Assembly (NCBI GenBank): GCA_021234155.1
Contig: JAJEKV010000102.1
Location: 862,456-926,455, forward strand
DNA: 64,000 nt
Source of the DNA: Isoetes taiwanensis
Lineage: Eukaryota > Streptophyta > Lycopodiopsida > Isoetales > Isoetaceae
Direction of reading: 5' to 3'
Of the stretch, positions 22,314-35,188 are shown piece by piece (the stretch's first letter is position 1; each line of letters begins with the position of its first letter). The position numbers and the translations under genes were made by a program. The notes beneath the pieces were generated by a model. The model had not been told where the DNA came from, made no database searches, and was given only the letters and a program-made list of their open reading frames with translations.

Positions 22314-23849
22314 ATGGCGAAGGTCCGATGTCAAAGAATAGGATGCGACGCTATGTTCTCGCCCGACGACAATCCTGATTCGTGTTGCTGTTACCATCCT
22401 GGGGTACATTTTCTCTATCTTTATTGTTGACGAGCTCTATCAAATGATAGGAACTGAGTTTGTAAATGGATCTCTAGAGCTGATACTGTTATTTTCTGCG
22501 ACATGCTTGTATGGCGAATATATACTCTGGAATCACCATAGCCAGTAAGTCTGCTACAACATATGCACTTCCATCCTGATATGGGCAGACTATTTTTTAT
22601 TCCCTTACTCTGCTTATTCGTTTTCGCAGCCTTTGTTTCATGATGGAGGAAAGGAATGGAGCTGTTGCAAGAAGAGGAGTCACGATTTCAGCGAGTTCTT
22701 GAGCATACCAGGGTACGTTTAACGAATATTCAAAGTGCAGAAAAATATGATTTTGATTTGCATAAGTTCAGATGCACATATGGGAAACATTCATCCGAGA
22801 AACCACAGACTAAAGCTGCACCAAGTCCTAATAAGCCTATGTCTGCACCGTCACCTGGATTAGATACGGTCAGGACAAGTTGCCCAAGATGTAGGCAAAG
22901 GGTTTTCTGTAGCAGACCATGGTAAAGTGACAATCATGTCTAAATGCTCATCCTTGTAGCTAAAAAAACTCTAATTTTACTTTTGTCTCATTTATTAGGA
23001 CCAAATGCTATTGTTGCTCCAAAACCAAAACCTGTTTCTACAGTCAGTAGTGCAGAGCAGAAGGCTAAAATCATTCCCACAGAACAGATGGTTGCACCAT
23101 CTGTGCCTAAAATGATTGACATGGATCTGAAACAAGTTTATAAACATAAAGGTTGCGGTAAGGTTTTTACTGAAAGACAGAATAATGATACTGCATGCCA
23201 TTACCATCCAGGTCCAGCAATATTTCATGACAGATCTCGAGGGGTAAGTGGCTTTCTGAATTATATTAAGTATAGCATTAAGCATCATTACAACGAGTGT
23301 CCGTCTTATAGTATTGAGTTTTGAGATACTCTTTGGCTCTGGCACATCATCATCTTAAGGCTGAGGTGGCTTTAGAAAGAACACAAAAGTAAAGAATTTA
23401 ACAACTCAGTGTGTACTTCTTTATTGATATCACATCCACAGGCTACTGACTAAGTTAGCAACAGACACGGCAAGGCTTGTTTTACCCCAAATACAAAAAC
23501 TGCATTGCCTCACTAAGTGCTTCTCTCTCAAATCAAGTACCATGATGTAGGCCTAGATTTGCATTATATGAGAAGTAGATGTGTGGAGTCGTCAATAACC
23601 ACATGCTTAAGAAGTTTGAGTTCTCTTAATGCAATCCCTGACGATGCTTCTATATTTTTTAAAAATACTTAAATGGTGGTACTGGAAAGACTTGTGTGTT
23701 GCTTGGCTTACCATATCTCATCTTCACATTCTTTCTTGCTTGGTTGCAGTGGGCATGCTGTGATGTGCATGTAAAGGAGTTTGATGAGTTCCCTCGAGAT
23801 ACCCCCCATGTATACGTATGGTTGGCATGACAGCTGTGAGGATAAATAA
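22314..23849 (+). CDS. RAR1: RAR1 homologue (CHORD co-chaperone), five exons, two single-base frame breaks
   Basis: RAR1 binds HSP90 and SGT1 and stabilises NLR immune receptors (family knowledge). Exons seen: 22314-22403, 22630-22712, 22772-22921, 22999-23243 and 23750-23849, all with GT-AG introns and matching phases. Exon 1 starts [15 protein letters not shown] and, with exons 2-3, gives CHORD-I ([28 protein letters not shown], then IPG and CTYGKH across the intron). Exon 3 continues into the plant-specific CCCH motif (SCPRCRQ, then FCS). Exon 4 has [11 protein letters not shown] and [13 protein letters not shown] of CHORD-II; exon 5 has [14 protein letters not shown]. The total is about 221 codons, the usual RAR1 length. 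One extra base at about 22914 breaks the DHG end of exon 3, and another at about 23790 breaks the end of CHORD-II. Either the locus is newly broken or these are sequence errors. Confidence 0.9.
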
Positions 23850-25650
23850 AGTGGTGCTTTTCCTGGTTAAAACTTCTTATTTTAGTGAAGGACTGATAAT
23901 CTAATACAAGAACGATCGAGATTTGTTCTTCAAGGCATGGTCTTAAAATGCTTTAGTAAGCAAGCAATGTTTCTTTTGTCATATAGCAGTATGTAATGTC
24001 TTAAATAGCTATAAGATGTAAGATGTGAACTAGCATTGCAGGTAGCCATATTTGGTAATGGATCCACTTAAAGGTGAGAAACATAGTTATAAAACCAAAG
24101 GTGAACCTAGGTAAATTTTCTCCAGAGGCCTTCAGGACACCAACACAGGTGTCTGCATAATGATAACATTTCACTTTGAACTTCTTACGGCAATCCTGGC
24201 TTAGGCTTTTCAATATTCATTTTCTTGGAGTTTTTAAGGTTAGCATATTCTTATGATTGAGATATACTGCTAAGTCGTATGGAGATGGAATAATAAATTG
24301 ATTGTCGCATCGTCCTGTTTTCCACTATATCTGTTGTGGCATCATCCTGTTTTCCACCTTATCCGCAGGGGACATATATTCTACCTCCCATATTTTCTTA
24401 AATGAATATTGATAAGATGTATGTCATTATCTTGATCGTTATATCAAAGTATAAATATGAAACTTTGCTAGTATAGATATGAAACTTTGCGACAGTAGCT
24501 CTAAAAGCTCTAAATCTTGATGAACTTTTTAATCGACAGTTTGTTTGCTATCATACGTATCTTAACATTCTGGCCCAAAGAGTTGGATTGTAAATTATAA
24601 CAGAGAATGTGCTAAAGATCTAAACTTCTTAATGAAGATTTGTGAGAGGAAACTTTAGGTAACAACATACGTATTTCTCGTATTTTTTCAAAGCAATAAA
24701 AAACGTTTCAAATATGTATTTTTTAGATTGAACAAGAAAATATGCTACCGGAAAATTTGGTTGAGACTTTTTTGATTTTTCAGGTTGCCGAAAATGTCCA
24801 CTAAAAATACGTGTTTTTAGAAGTTTTTTCTCCTTATGTTGCTTGCACGTGCAGGCCCGTATTTTGTAACCCAGAGGAAAGCTGTTCCAAGGTGTAAAAG
24901 ATCCTGGTAAAGTTTTAAGCTATTGCTGTACTCACATAGCTCCTGTACGTTATACAATTTGTACCTAACCACCATCAGATCATGTAGAACTTGCATGTTT
25001 GCTGATGTGGAAGCCAGAAATGAGAGGGTTCAAGCATGCTTACGAGATGTTCTATGGCCATGTCAAGTCAACACAACTATGCTTCTTGGTAAAGAACATC
25101 TATGTTTGCTGGTCCACAAGTCAGAAATGACAAGCTTGAAGCATGATTGCTACATGTCCTATCGCCATGTGAATTAAACAGATTTGCGTTCACAACTATC
25201 TACCGTACAGGGTTACCATGAACCAAGGAAGAGCCAGCTGCAAGGCAATGATGACTTCACAAGCTCAAGTTCTCTTTGTTACTAGATTGAGTTGAGCTTA
25301 GAATCAGATTCTTCTCTTCCTTGTCCATATCTGTAATTTACTATAATTATATTCAAGCAAGTGAAAGCAATTATATTTAAGCAAGTGAAAGCACACTATT
25401 GCTGGCAAATTCCATATCTACATAACGATTTTAGTTAAATTATTGCGACAAAATATTATAAAGGACAAAAAGTATCAAATTCCATGATACGCTATGCCCC
25501 TCACCTAAATTCTTTGCTATAAACCTGGGGGGACTCCAAGGCCCAAAATTTAAAAGTCGCTTTTTAGCTAGTAAACCCTAGCCGGTGTCTATAGAAGTGA
25601 GGTCAATCTGACCTCCTTCATGTCCATGCTTGCATTATAAAAGATTATAA
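23850..25650. other. No gene recognised
   Basis: AT-rich. It contains a small duplication built on CATCCTGTTTTCCAC (about 24305-24360) and one around GAAACTTTGC (24460, 24481). No open frame is convincing. Confidence 0.4.
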
Positions 25651-25654
25651 AGAC

Positions 25655-25921
25655 GTGGACGCAATATTAATAGACGATTACTCTAAGAGGTCGATGTCGG
25701 AACCGGAGATGAGGCGAGAAGCGGGACATGACAAGGCCCTAAGATACTACCTTCCACTCCTTATCGATGGAAGGATAGAAGTCAACCGGCAATTCAAATC
25801 CCATAAACGTCAAGGGTGGGCGGCCAAAGAATCGACCAAAGTCGCCACCTCCAAGGCCGGGCAGCGAAGAAGGTCCACCATGGACCTAATTCTGTCGCAC
25901 TCAAGTCTTTTCGGAGATTAG
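25655..25921 (+). mobile_element. Retroelement-like ORF fragment (ALRYYL motif)
   Basis: An 88-residue frame contains DKALRYYLPLLIDGR and a basic C-terminal part. The motif recurs at 28080-28125 as GKALRYYLLVLS, so the two belong to one repeated family. The base composition here is much more GC-rich than the flanks. I do not recognise the protein; position among LTR debris suggests a retroelement. Confidence 0.35.
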
Positions 25922-26159
25922 GCACTTCAGCCAAGATGTACTAATCTCACGATCGAAAAGCTGGCCCGTTTGGAGCCGCTCCTCCTGAAGTAATGCAGAG
26001 GAGTTAGAACCCACTATAGGGTCACACCCTAACGGTCCGGACCCTGCGAGGAGATCATCGGCTGAGGAGCTGATCCGACTCTTCAAGAAGGAACCTGCGC
26101 TATCCACGCCAAACGGGAAGCGTCATGTCGAAGGACACGCATTTGGCGAGGGAGGAATC

Positions 26160-27050
26160 GGAAGGAGAGGCCATGAAGACCTCAAGTTTTTGTAATTAGC
26201 TAAATATTAAAGTTTCCCAGTGTAAATTGACCTTTGACATATATATAAGTTTCCTCTTTTTAATTTGATTGAATTGTGACATGGAAATGCAAGTAAGTAA
26301 GTTAGATTGTAGCAGATTTTTTTTATAATGCTTAGAATGCTTGTAATAGGTTAAGTAGCATAAGTGATAGCAAGAGAAATCAACTTTGGCTCAAAAATTG
26401 GCCAAATAGTGAGTCCATGCTAATGCCCCGCGCTCAAGCGCAGATGCGCGTGGCCCGGCCCCGGTACCATGAATTGGGGGCAAAATTGATTCAAAATTTG
26501 TGCTAAAAGATAGTAAATTGCTTAAAATTTGCCTAGGAATCCAGTTTAGAAGTTAATTTCAGCAAAAATTCATCAAAAATGGCAAGTTTTGGCCGACCCG
26601 GTGAGTCTGCGTAGAACGCGCCCGTTAAATGACAGGATTTGCGTGATTCAACCCACCCGGTTGCCTTAAAATGCCACTTTTAGATGTTCATTTTGCTCGA
26701 AACAAGTTGCTAGCTAGATTAGAATTGATCCAAATAGGCATGTTAGCATCTTACAACCCCTAGAAATGCTTAATTATCTCCCAAATCGCCCAAATCGGGT
26801 GATTCTCAAGCCAATATACCCTGCATTCATAAACGAGCCCATTCAAACACACGGGTTGATCCATTTTGGCCTAGATTAGCCAAATTTGACCCAACAAACT
26901 GCCATGTAGTGTTTCTTGCCTTGTTTTGCTTAGATTTGCACTTCATGATAGCTCATTTGGACATCTATAGCCTTAGAACAAAGGTCTGTTCCATCAAGAA
27001 CCCTTGTGCCTGAGTAATCAGGGCAACCCTAGTCTATAAAAGGGGCCTCA
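26160..27050 (+). repeat. LTR-like region with TATA box at 27035
   Basis: The stretch has no coding content and ends in CTATAAAAGGGG at about 27034-27045, a strong TATA box placed upstream of an element-like coding stretch. An LTR or element promoter is the best guess. No matching second LTR was found in the window, so the limits are unknown. Confidence 0.3.
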
Positions 27051-27051
27051 T

Positions 27052-28386
27052 TTGCCATTTCCCTTCACCAAAATTGCTCTTGCCATCTTAGGCGATTTCC
27101 CAAGCTTTTATCAATCCTTCCAAGCCATTTTCTACATCTATCTACCTTTCAATGGCCCCAAAAGCTTTGTTCGATGGTATGATGTCACCAATCATATCCG
27201 TGGATTTCTCTCAATAAGAGGCCTTCCATGTGTTCGACCATCTCTTCGATCTCCACGCAACCTTGACCCGGCACCCTTCTATCTGAGGCATAATGCGCCA
27301 ATATGATCGGCACATCCTCCTACAGGAAGTTAGCACGCGCCTAGGGAGGGAAATGGGTATCCCTAGATTAAACAGCCAAGCTTAGGGGGAGGATCCAAGG
27401 GCAAGAACCAGGTTGTGGGATGGGACAAGAGACATGTCGACTACATGAAGAGCCCATAGAGCCCAGATATCTCTCGCACATCACGACCCTAAGCTCTATT
27501 CATGCGGCACAGGCAATCAACAAGGTGGGGGAATCCTCGATTGACCTTTCAATGATGATTTGGTGCGGGCCTCGAACCACCAATCGGCATCCGCGGCTCT
27601 ATCACTTGGATAGTAATCAATGGAGAGGAGTACATTCGGCAAAATGACATCCTCAACCTTCCTTACTGCCAAGAAGAAGGGCTTAGAATCGACAAGCTCT
27701 TAGGCCTGATCGCAAAGGAGCAACAAAGTGACTTCATCGACTACTCCTATCAGGAAATTCCAAGGGAGGTAGCAGAGCGGCACTCTTACGACGGGGAGAC
27801 GATGTCAGATATAGCCGCCTATGAGTACATAAGGGAGATGTATCATCAACAACAGCCCATCATTCGAGAGGAAGAATTTCAGGAGATCCAAAGCAGGTTG
27901 TACAAAGCAGGGAGAGGTCCAAGCTCTAGTCGAACAGTTCGTTCGAGGAGTATGCGGGAGGCATCCAATAGCATCAACCTGGAGAGCGCAACCACCATGT
28001 GGAGAGATCATGAAGACCTCTTGGCATTAGATGTCTACGGCGAAGCAGCTCAAAGGAAGGGCACAGGTTCGAAGACCATAGGAAAGGGTAAAGCACTCCG
28101 GTACTATCTTCTAGTCCTCAGCCAATGACAGATGATAGTCTTTCACATGGAGTTCAGCCCTCGAGGGGAAGAGTCTGTGGCACTCCTCATAGCGCTCTCT
28201 GACTTCGGGCAGCACGCCAAGCTAAGCAGCCAAACGGATCATATCATTCTCTTTAAGAGATCCGTGGCACTCCACTGCCTCGACTTCGCCAGGGGCCACC
28301 TGCGGGACGCACCATTGACGGTAGTGGATGGCACCAGAACTCCCCGCACCTCAAATGGCTCGAGCCCTCGAAGGGGGATCTTCTAG
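27052..28386 (+). mobile_element. Unclassified retroelement coding debris
   Basis: Successive short frames (27052-27306, 27420-27647, 27802-28128, 28132-28386) follow one another on the same strand with breaks. The third reads MSDIAAYEYIREMY, EEEFQEIQSRL, a Ser/Arg-rich linker and GKALRYYL; the fourth carries HMEFSPRGEESVALL. This looks like one decayed gag- or replication-type protein downstream of the TATA box at 27035. No RT or integrase motif is visible, so the class is open. Confidence 0.4.
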
Positions 28387-28759
28387 GAATATTTTGCGCA
28401 ATGTCGGCCAAGGCCTTCGACTTAGGGACAACAAGAACTTCTTCAAATCAATGAAGGGGCATCGAAGATGAACATTTCTGCTTTTACTATCTTCTAATTG
28501 CATTAAATGTCTCCAGTTCTATGTATTATCATATATCTTATATAAATGTACAACTCATATATCATTTGCTATAAATTGTCCTTGACTTATAAGTGGAATT
28601 TTGACATGATTTCTTTTATATCTAACAATAATGTATAATGTAAGTAACAAGGATGAATAAAGGATGAATAATGTATAACCTAAGTAACAACATTGATGAC
28701 CAATACTTTGCGACCGGGAACATCGCCTCGAGGTCTCAAAGGCCGGGGCAGCAGACACC

Positions 28760-31700
28760 AATAGCTACCTAGAAACTTGTTTGGGCGAGAGCAAAACGAC
28801 AACAATGATGAAATGATCGGTGGAGACAATGAATGCAAGGCTCACGCTGTGAGATGAGAAACTAGATGCAAAACACAACGTTGGCAACCCCATTGATGAG
28901 CGCCAGAATCTGGACCTCCACCACCACCTCCACCACACCCGGGAGGTATTGATGAAGCACCTCAGCAAGAAAGAGAGGAAAATCAGAGCCTGGGGGAAAG
29001 GAAGAGGGAAAAGAAGAGGGAGGAGGAGCCCGTCACCTTCTAGTACCAAAGCAGATCGAGACTCCGGATAGCGACCTGGACAAGATGGTTCCGCACAAAG
29101 GAGTCAAATGCATCCCAAGCCGGGAAAAAATGAAAAGACAGATGATTATTAGAAGAAAGTGGATAGTGCCATGAGTAATGTCCGAAGACGAGGAAGCTTA
29201 GTCAATTTTCAGGTAAAAACAATTAGGGCATGGAGGCGTAAGGTTGGCTTTGATGAGATGGAGGAATTTGGGAATTCCTATGGCATGAAAGACAAGGACA
29301 TAGGCAAGGTTGCAAATATCCAATCTAATAGGACCAACGGGATATGGTGGAAAGGGTATGCTAAGTCTAATAAGTTGAGACGGATCGGGCATTAAAATTT
29401 GGAGGCATTATTTTTGGGGAGGAAATTTGGTTAGATCTGGATCACGAGCCTCCGGTATCTTTTCACCCAACCACTCCTCAACCTAAGGCAAAGGAGGTGG
29501 ATGGAATTCCTTGAGGAATATGACTTGACATAGTGTATAAGCGCATACAAGCTTAACGTTGTTGCGGATGCCCTCTCCGGGAGACCATTCGAGGCGAGCA
29601 TTGTAATGCTATATCAACTCTTTTGAGTGAGTATGGCAAGAAAATTGAGGAGACATTGCCATGGATGGAGATTTCAAGGAGGTATGGGCAAGCCTCTCTA
29701 AGGAGGCAAGAACAGATAAGGAAAGGGAGGCCTTCAAACATTATAGGAAGGAAGGCAATCTCTTGTACCATAAAGATAAGTTGTGTGTCTTGGAATCGTC
29801 GGGGAGTAAGGAAGTTAATACTTCATGACACACAAACAGCCCAATAGCCGAAATCATCGGGGTTTATGAAGACGTATTTCAAGATAAGAAGTAGCTATTT
29901 TTGGCCAAGAATGAAGAAGATAGCTAGATATATTCGGGAATGTCGGTTGTGCCAATGCACCAAAAGCAGAGCAGCTTAGAATTCGGGAGCTTTGGAACCT
30001 TTAAGCGAGTCTTGAATGCAAAATGGGAAGTAATAAGCTTGGATTTTATTACGTAACTTCCCGGGACTCTTGAGGCAAAGATGCACTAATGGTGGTAGTA
30101 GATAAATTATCTAAGATGGCACACTTAGGTGCCTTGCAAAACTACGGACAGAGAGGCAGTCTTGCGTTCTATTTGTAAAGGAGATTTTTAGACTCCACGG
30201 CATGCCTCGAGATAATCTCGATAGGGATTCTAAGTTCATGAGTGCATTACGCAAGATCTATTTGCCACGATCAGACCAAGCTCGATGACCACGGTCTACC
30301 ATCTTGAGACGGATGGTCGATGGAGCGGACGAATCGCATCATCGAAGATATGCTCAGAAGCTATGTTTGGAACAAGCAATCCAAGTGGGATGATTTCATC
30401 CACTTGGTAGAGTTTGCCTACAAGCGATCTGAGCGCGAGTCATCGCGGATGTCTCTCTTCATGATCAATTATGGGTACCGAGTGCCTAACCCCGATACTT
30501 GGCACAATCCGATTGTCAAAGGTAGAAGTATCCCAGCAAATGCTATCGATATCACGGCAAAGCTGGTTGAAGAAGTAAGGGGATATCTATTAGCGGCAAA
30601 AGAAGGCGAGAAAGAGTGTAAGCCGATGAGGCCTGGGACAAGTAAGGGAGTTCAAGGTAGGCGACAAGGTGTGATTGAAGATCAAGGTGAAGCAAGCTAA
30701 GCTTCGCATAGGGAATTGCAAGAAGCTTGCCCCTAGGTGGGCCGGTCCGTTCAAGATCTTGGAGAGAGTGGGCTCTCAGGCCTACAAGTTGGATCTCCCA
30801 GCGCACCTCAAAGTCCACAAGGTCTTCCATGTGAGTTTATTGAAAAGGCCGCGATCCTAACCACGATGAGGTTTTGGATACTCCAACTTTGTTGGAAATG
30901 ATAGAGGATCAAGTTGAAATTGTGCCTGAATTGCTTCTTGATAAGTCATTCAAGAAGACCAGGAGGTCTCAGTTCCTCCACTATTTGGTCAAGTGGAAGC
31001 ACTTGCCCGTGGAAGATCTGACGTGGGTATTGAAGCGATTTGGAGAAGCAATACGGACTTCATGAAGGAGTTTGATGGGCTTAGTCGGCTCAGAGGCTTG
31101 TCGGCCTTGACTTGCCGGGTGGTTAGCAGTATGTTTCTTAGTTAGCCTTGGTTTACGGCATATGTATTCTAGCGGTGGAAGTGCATGTGCGAGAATCTTC
31201 AAACGTGTAAGCGATGATGGGATATGCCCTTAAGGCATTCTCTAGCCAACATGCACCAAGAGGTGCGCATGACCAGTAGGGTCATGTGAGAGAGGAAGTG
31301 AGGCATGGTGGGCGATGATGGGACATCTGTCGGATGCTCTCTATGCCACGATGTGGGGCACGCGCACTTGACCATAGGGGGGTCATGGTGAGGTTTAAGT
31401 GATCATGCGCGATGATGGGATCGTGAGACGTTCCCTAGCTTGAAACCCTCGGGGCATGATGCACTGGGGAGTAACTCGACAACGGGTAATCGAGTACAAG
31501 GTAGCACTTGATCATGGGCGATGATAGGAGCATCTTAAATGTTCCTTAAGCTCAAATCCTTATGGGGCCATGATCGGGTGCAAGATAGTACGATAACCTT
31601 GAGCTAGTAGTTCGGCTCAAGGAGGTAGGTAAGGGGGGCGGTCCCCTAAAACCACAATTTATTAACTAAACTAACGTAATGTGCTACTCGTGCAGGGCGA

Positions 31701-31970
31701 GCATAGGGGAGCAAGCGGGGGCGCGTGCGTGGAGGCGGGAGCCATAATTTAGACTTAAATTATGAACCCTAATAATTGTGTGATAATGTTTTGACTTACT
31801 ATAGCATTACTGTTGTTAAGGCTATATAATTTTGTATAGGTATAAATATAGCCTATACTATATGTTAATTGAATAATAGAAGTTGCATGTATCTTGTCTT
31901 TGCAGGAGCGTGTAGTGTAGTTACCTTAGCGTAATCTTTGAGGACAAATTATTATCCTAAGGGGGGAGAA
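28760..31970 (+). mobile_element. Ty3/gypsy chromovirus remnant (gag, RNase H end, integrase, chromodomain, PPT)
   Basis: The gag part at 29159-29395 reads EFGNSYGMKDKDIGKVA then WWKGYAKSNKL, matching the gag at 61694-62389. RT is deleted: the next recognisable motif is KLNVVADALSGRP (about 29547-29587), the end of RNase H. Integrase follows, with a zinc-finger part (IRECRLCQCTKSRAA, about 29933-29978) and a core/C-terminal part at 30320-30700 (WDDFIHLVEFAYKRS). The 30675-30860 frame has [16 protein letters not shown] and HVSLLK. A chromodomain closes the pol frame (LVKWKHLPVEDLTW, about 30983-31027). A polypurine tract (AAGGGGGGAGAA, 31959-31970) precedes the 3' LTR. Many stops make it inactive. 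Confidence 0.85.
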
Positions 31971-33270
31971 TGTGACGTTCCAGGGGAATATATGCCATAA
32001 ATACGTATATTCCTGGACCCGTCACTATACAAGTCTACCCTTGTAGCCTTATATACCTTAGGAAGTGGCAATGGGTGCACATCTAAGTTAAATGCTTAAC
32101 TTAGATAACCTTAGGATAAGGCCCATTTCCACATCGCCTTATCCTATTGGGCAACCGCCACACGGCCCCACCCCATTAGTGTCACGTGGCATCCCATGTG
32201 GACCCTAACTTATATTAGCCTAAACCCTAACCCTAGACCTCTTTTCCTGACCCTAGCACCACAGGACCCATCCTTTTCACTCAAACTCCGTTTCGAAGCA
32301 TCGTTCTTTGGGTAAGTCTAGTGCTTGACCCGGAGTGTGGATTCGATCTTGGAGCAAGTGCAGCTTCGACCAATTCGAAGACCATGGAGACGCCAGGATT
32401 TGGAGGGAGTGCTTCTGGAACAGGTATGTAGAGTAGTGCTCTTGGTAGGTCATCTGGAAGTTAGCACTCCAGATGGGTTAGTATTTCGTATCTAGAGTAG
32501 AGCCATCCTAGAACCCTTGTTGAACATCTTGAACCCTAATCAAGGAACCCTAACTGTAAGTTAGATATGTATGATTAGGTTAAGATGTTCTTATGATGAT
32601 TATCATGTTATGATGCTATGTGATGTTGGTTGATCATGTTTGCTCCTCTTGTATTGGGAAGGGGGGTACAGACCTAGTAGCCATTATATAGTATGCTCCT
32701 AGTTAGATCCCTTAGTTCCTATTATATGCGACCTGTGCATAGGAGCCCACCGGGCTATAGGGGCTATGATGTGACTCAGCACTACACAACGGGGCTAGAG
32801 GCAATATGGAGGGGGGATTCCTGCTGAGCGTGGCTACTGGGGATCCCATAGCGGGCTAGGCCTATGGTCGGTCACTTTGTGTGGGCCGGGCATGGGTCCG
32901 ACACCTCTTGGGGCGATGCTGTCGCCCTACCTCTCAGGAGTTGCAAGTGTCGGCTTGGCTCCTGTTTTGGGGGGTTAACTCGGGTACGAATCGTGTGTCG
33001 CCACGATTCTCTAGCTGCCTGTGGAACCTCTAGACCCCGGGAAGGGGAGATGCAACCCTTCCTGCCTCGACGGACCGGGGAGATGCAACCTGGAGTAGTC
33101 CCGATGGGTGATACCATGGGATTGCGTATCCGGAAGGCTAAAGTCATGTCAGAGCCCGATCTAGCTCATTCTGCAAAGTATGCACAGGAGGGGCGGATGG
33201 AGTGGTCAACCTTAGCCATTGTCTATAGCCAGCCCTGCCATTGTTATGACTCAATCGTTTTTTTATCATA
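31971..33270 (+). repeat. 3' LTR of the gypsy element (end uncertain)
   Basis: Begins TGTGACGTTCCAGGGGAATA directly after the polypurine tract, as expected for a chromovirus LTR. I could not fix the 3' boundary: no 5' LTR copy is present for comparison, and several CA dinucleotides could end it. Confidence 0.5.
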
Positions 33271-33720
33271 AAAAATGCATTGCCTTAGAATTGTTTTTAG
33301 AAACAAACATAATAGTTCTGTATACACTGGGGTAAATCAAGGCAAAAACCTAATCGCTTCATGCACCCAAGGAACTCGAATGCGTCTTAGCCGTTCTTAA
33401 AGTTTAATGGCATCTTTAATACCACCAATAAAGAACTCGGCATTACCCCAAGGGTTGCTCTAAAAAATGCCCACATGAAATTTCTTTATGGTTTACGCAA
33501 TCAGATGAGTTTTGTGCCAAATTTGGGTAGCGAGAATTCAAAACATGAATATGTAGCATAATAACAGGGGATTACTTTTAGATTTTTATACGTTTTTTCA
33601 TATGGTTTTTCTATGATTTCGTTGTTGTATTCGTTGAGGTGTAGTATTTCTAGAGTGCACCCTTTATGGGCCGTTGATTTTCGTTGGTTGGAAAAATCCG
33701 AGGGTTGTTGTCTTTCTCTG
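33271..33720. other. No gene recognised
   Basis: AT-rich flank of the gypsy element; nothing supportable. Confidence 0.4.
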
Positions 33721-33894
33721 CATGTGTTTGTGCATGAACACTATGCAAGTGTGTGCATATGCATGTGCACATGCATGTGCATGTGTGTGCATGTGCACAT
33801 GCATGTGCATGTGTGTGCATGTGCATGTTCATATGCATGTGCAAGTGCAAGTGCAAGTGCATGTGCATGTGTGCATGTGTGTGCATGTGTACTT
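33721..33894. repeat. TGCATG/TGTGCA alternating purine-pyrimidine tract
   Basis: About 170 bp composed of GCATGT, GTGTGC, GCACAT and GCAAGT units, almost perfectly alternating purine and pyrimidine, broken only by GTTC and three GCAAGT units. The His/Met/Cys-rich open frames on both strands here are artefacts of the repeat. Confidence 0.9.
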
Positions 33895-34539
33895 GCCCTC
33901 TTGGATTCTTATTGCCGGAGTGGATTTTACTACCACGAGATGGATTTTTTGCTCACACTTACAAAGGTATTTGTTTTTTAATGTTTCTTCAGTTAGCATA
34001 ATGTTTTTTTTACAAGGTATTGGTTTCCTGATTCTACAATGTAGTGCTGCAAAACCCCCTTTTGTTTCCTTCCTATGATTTGCTGCAGATTCAAGTTTAG
34101 GCCCTCTGTTTGCTTTCAACTCTTGGATATTTCTGGCTTCCGGATTGTTCATAGCAGCCAGCCTTTAGCTTCAATCAACAAACGGATTCTTATGCACACA
34201 ACAAAGTGGATTATTCCACGCCCTTTTCCATGTCACGCAGATCGGTCAAACAAAGGCCACAAGAATACATTTATATTGTAGGTTTGGAACTTTAATCGAA
34301 CCAAGTAAGGTGAATCATGCATTACCTTTAAGCTAGAGATGGAGCATCCAAAATCATATGGATTGATAAACAATGGTGTCATTGTGAAAGAGAAATAGTT
34401 GTAGCGGAAGTAACAATATGTAGCATAATAACAGAGGGTTTTCTTTGTGTTGTAAACTTTATGACTTTCGAATAATGGGATCAATGCTCTATCTTTATGG
34501 TAACTTTACTTATGTTCTATTTGTTTTATTGTGATCAAA

Positions 34540-34815
34540 TTCAAAAGCTACAGTGATGAAAGCCTCAAATGAATTCTAGTTTTTTCGGTTTGAATTCTAA
34601 AAATTTTTGTCACACGGGAGGGGCGTTCCTAAGGCCCGAAGGCCAAAATTTTTTTGCAACACAAACCATTAACATCCAACATATAAAAATTAAATCCCCA
34701 ACACATAACAACCATTGACATTAACAACCAACACATAACTACCATTGACATTAATTAACATAACCATTGGGTCCAACACATTTAAATTAAAATCCCCTTA
34801 AACCCCCTTTGGTTT
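34540..34815 (+). repeat. Repeat R, copy 1
   Basis: Runs from GCCTCAAATGAATTCTAG through TCACACGGGAGGGG and CAACACATAACAACC to ACCCCCTTTGGTTT, where the MITE at 34816 begins. Copy 2 lies at about 47985-48112 (same strand) and copy 3 at about 53690-54005 (opposite strand, without the MITE). Confidence 0.85.
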
Positions 34816-35014
34816 GGGTGCATATTCACATCTGGGGTGACTCTCGGGCAAAAGAGAGCCCTCATAATTGTATTTTTGCACGCATTTAAATCAACACCAT
34901 ATAGTATTCCGCTTTGAAATCTTATAGTATTTTGCGAATCTTATTATACAGTATAGCAAATTTTGTACTTGCATACCCCACAAACGAGGAACTTTACGTA
35001 CGGTATAGATTAAG
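34816..35014. mobile_element. MITE M2, copy 1, right end lost, interior inverted relative to copy 2
   Basis: The left end GGGTGCATATTCACATCTGG follows repeat R at the same base as in the copy at 48113. After GAGAGCC the interior runs CTCATAATTGTATTTTTGCA to TAGATTAAGGAATAAG, which is the reverse complement of the interior of copy 2. Similarity is lost at about 35014, before the right terminal repeat. Confidence 0.8.
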
Positions 35015-35188
35015 GAATAAGGGGGTGGAGATTTACTGGTCGGGAAAGAATGAATATCTATATATAATAATAAAGGAGTTTTGTGATAGTCCGTGGTGCA
35101 ATCTTAACCCTTGATTTTTGCATTTCGAACTTCCATTTTAGAGCCGATTTAAAATCAGTTAGAAAGATTTGTGTCTAGGCAAATGGGA

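Noticed and set aside
33613-34152. His/Met/Cys-rich open frames on both strands
   Set aside because: They are produced by the TGCATG repeat tract; all frames of such a repeat stay open.
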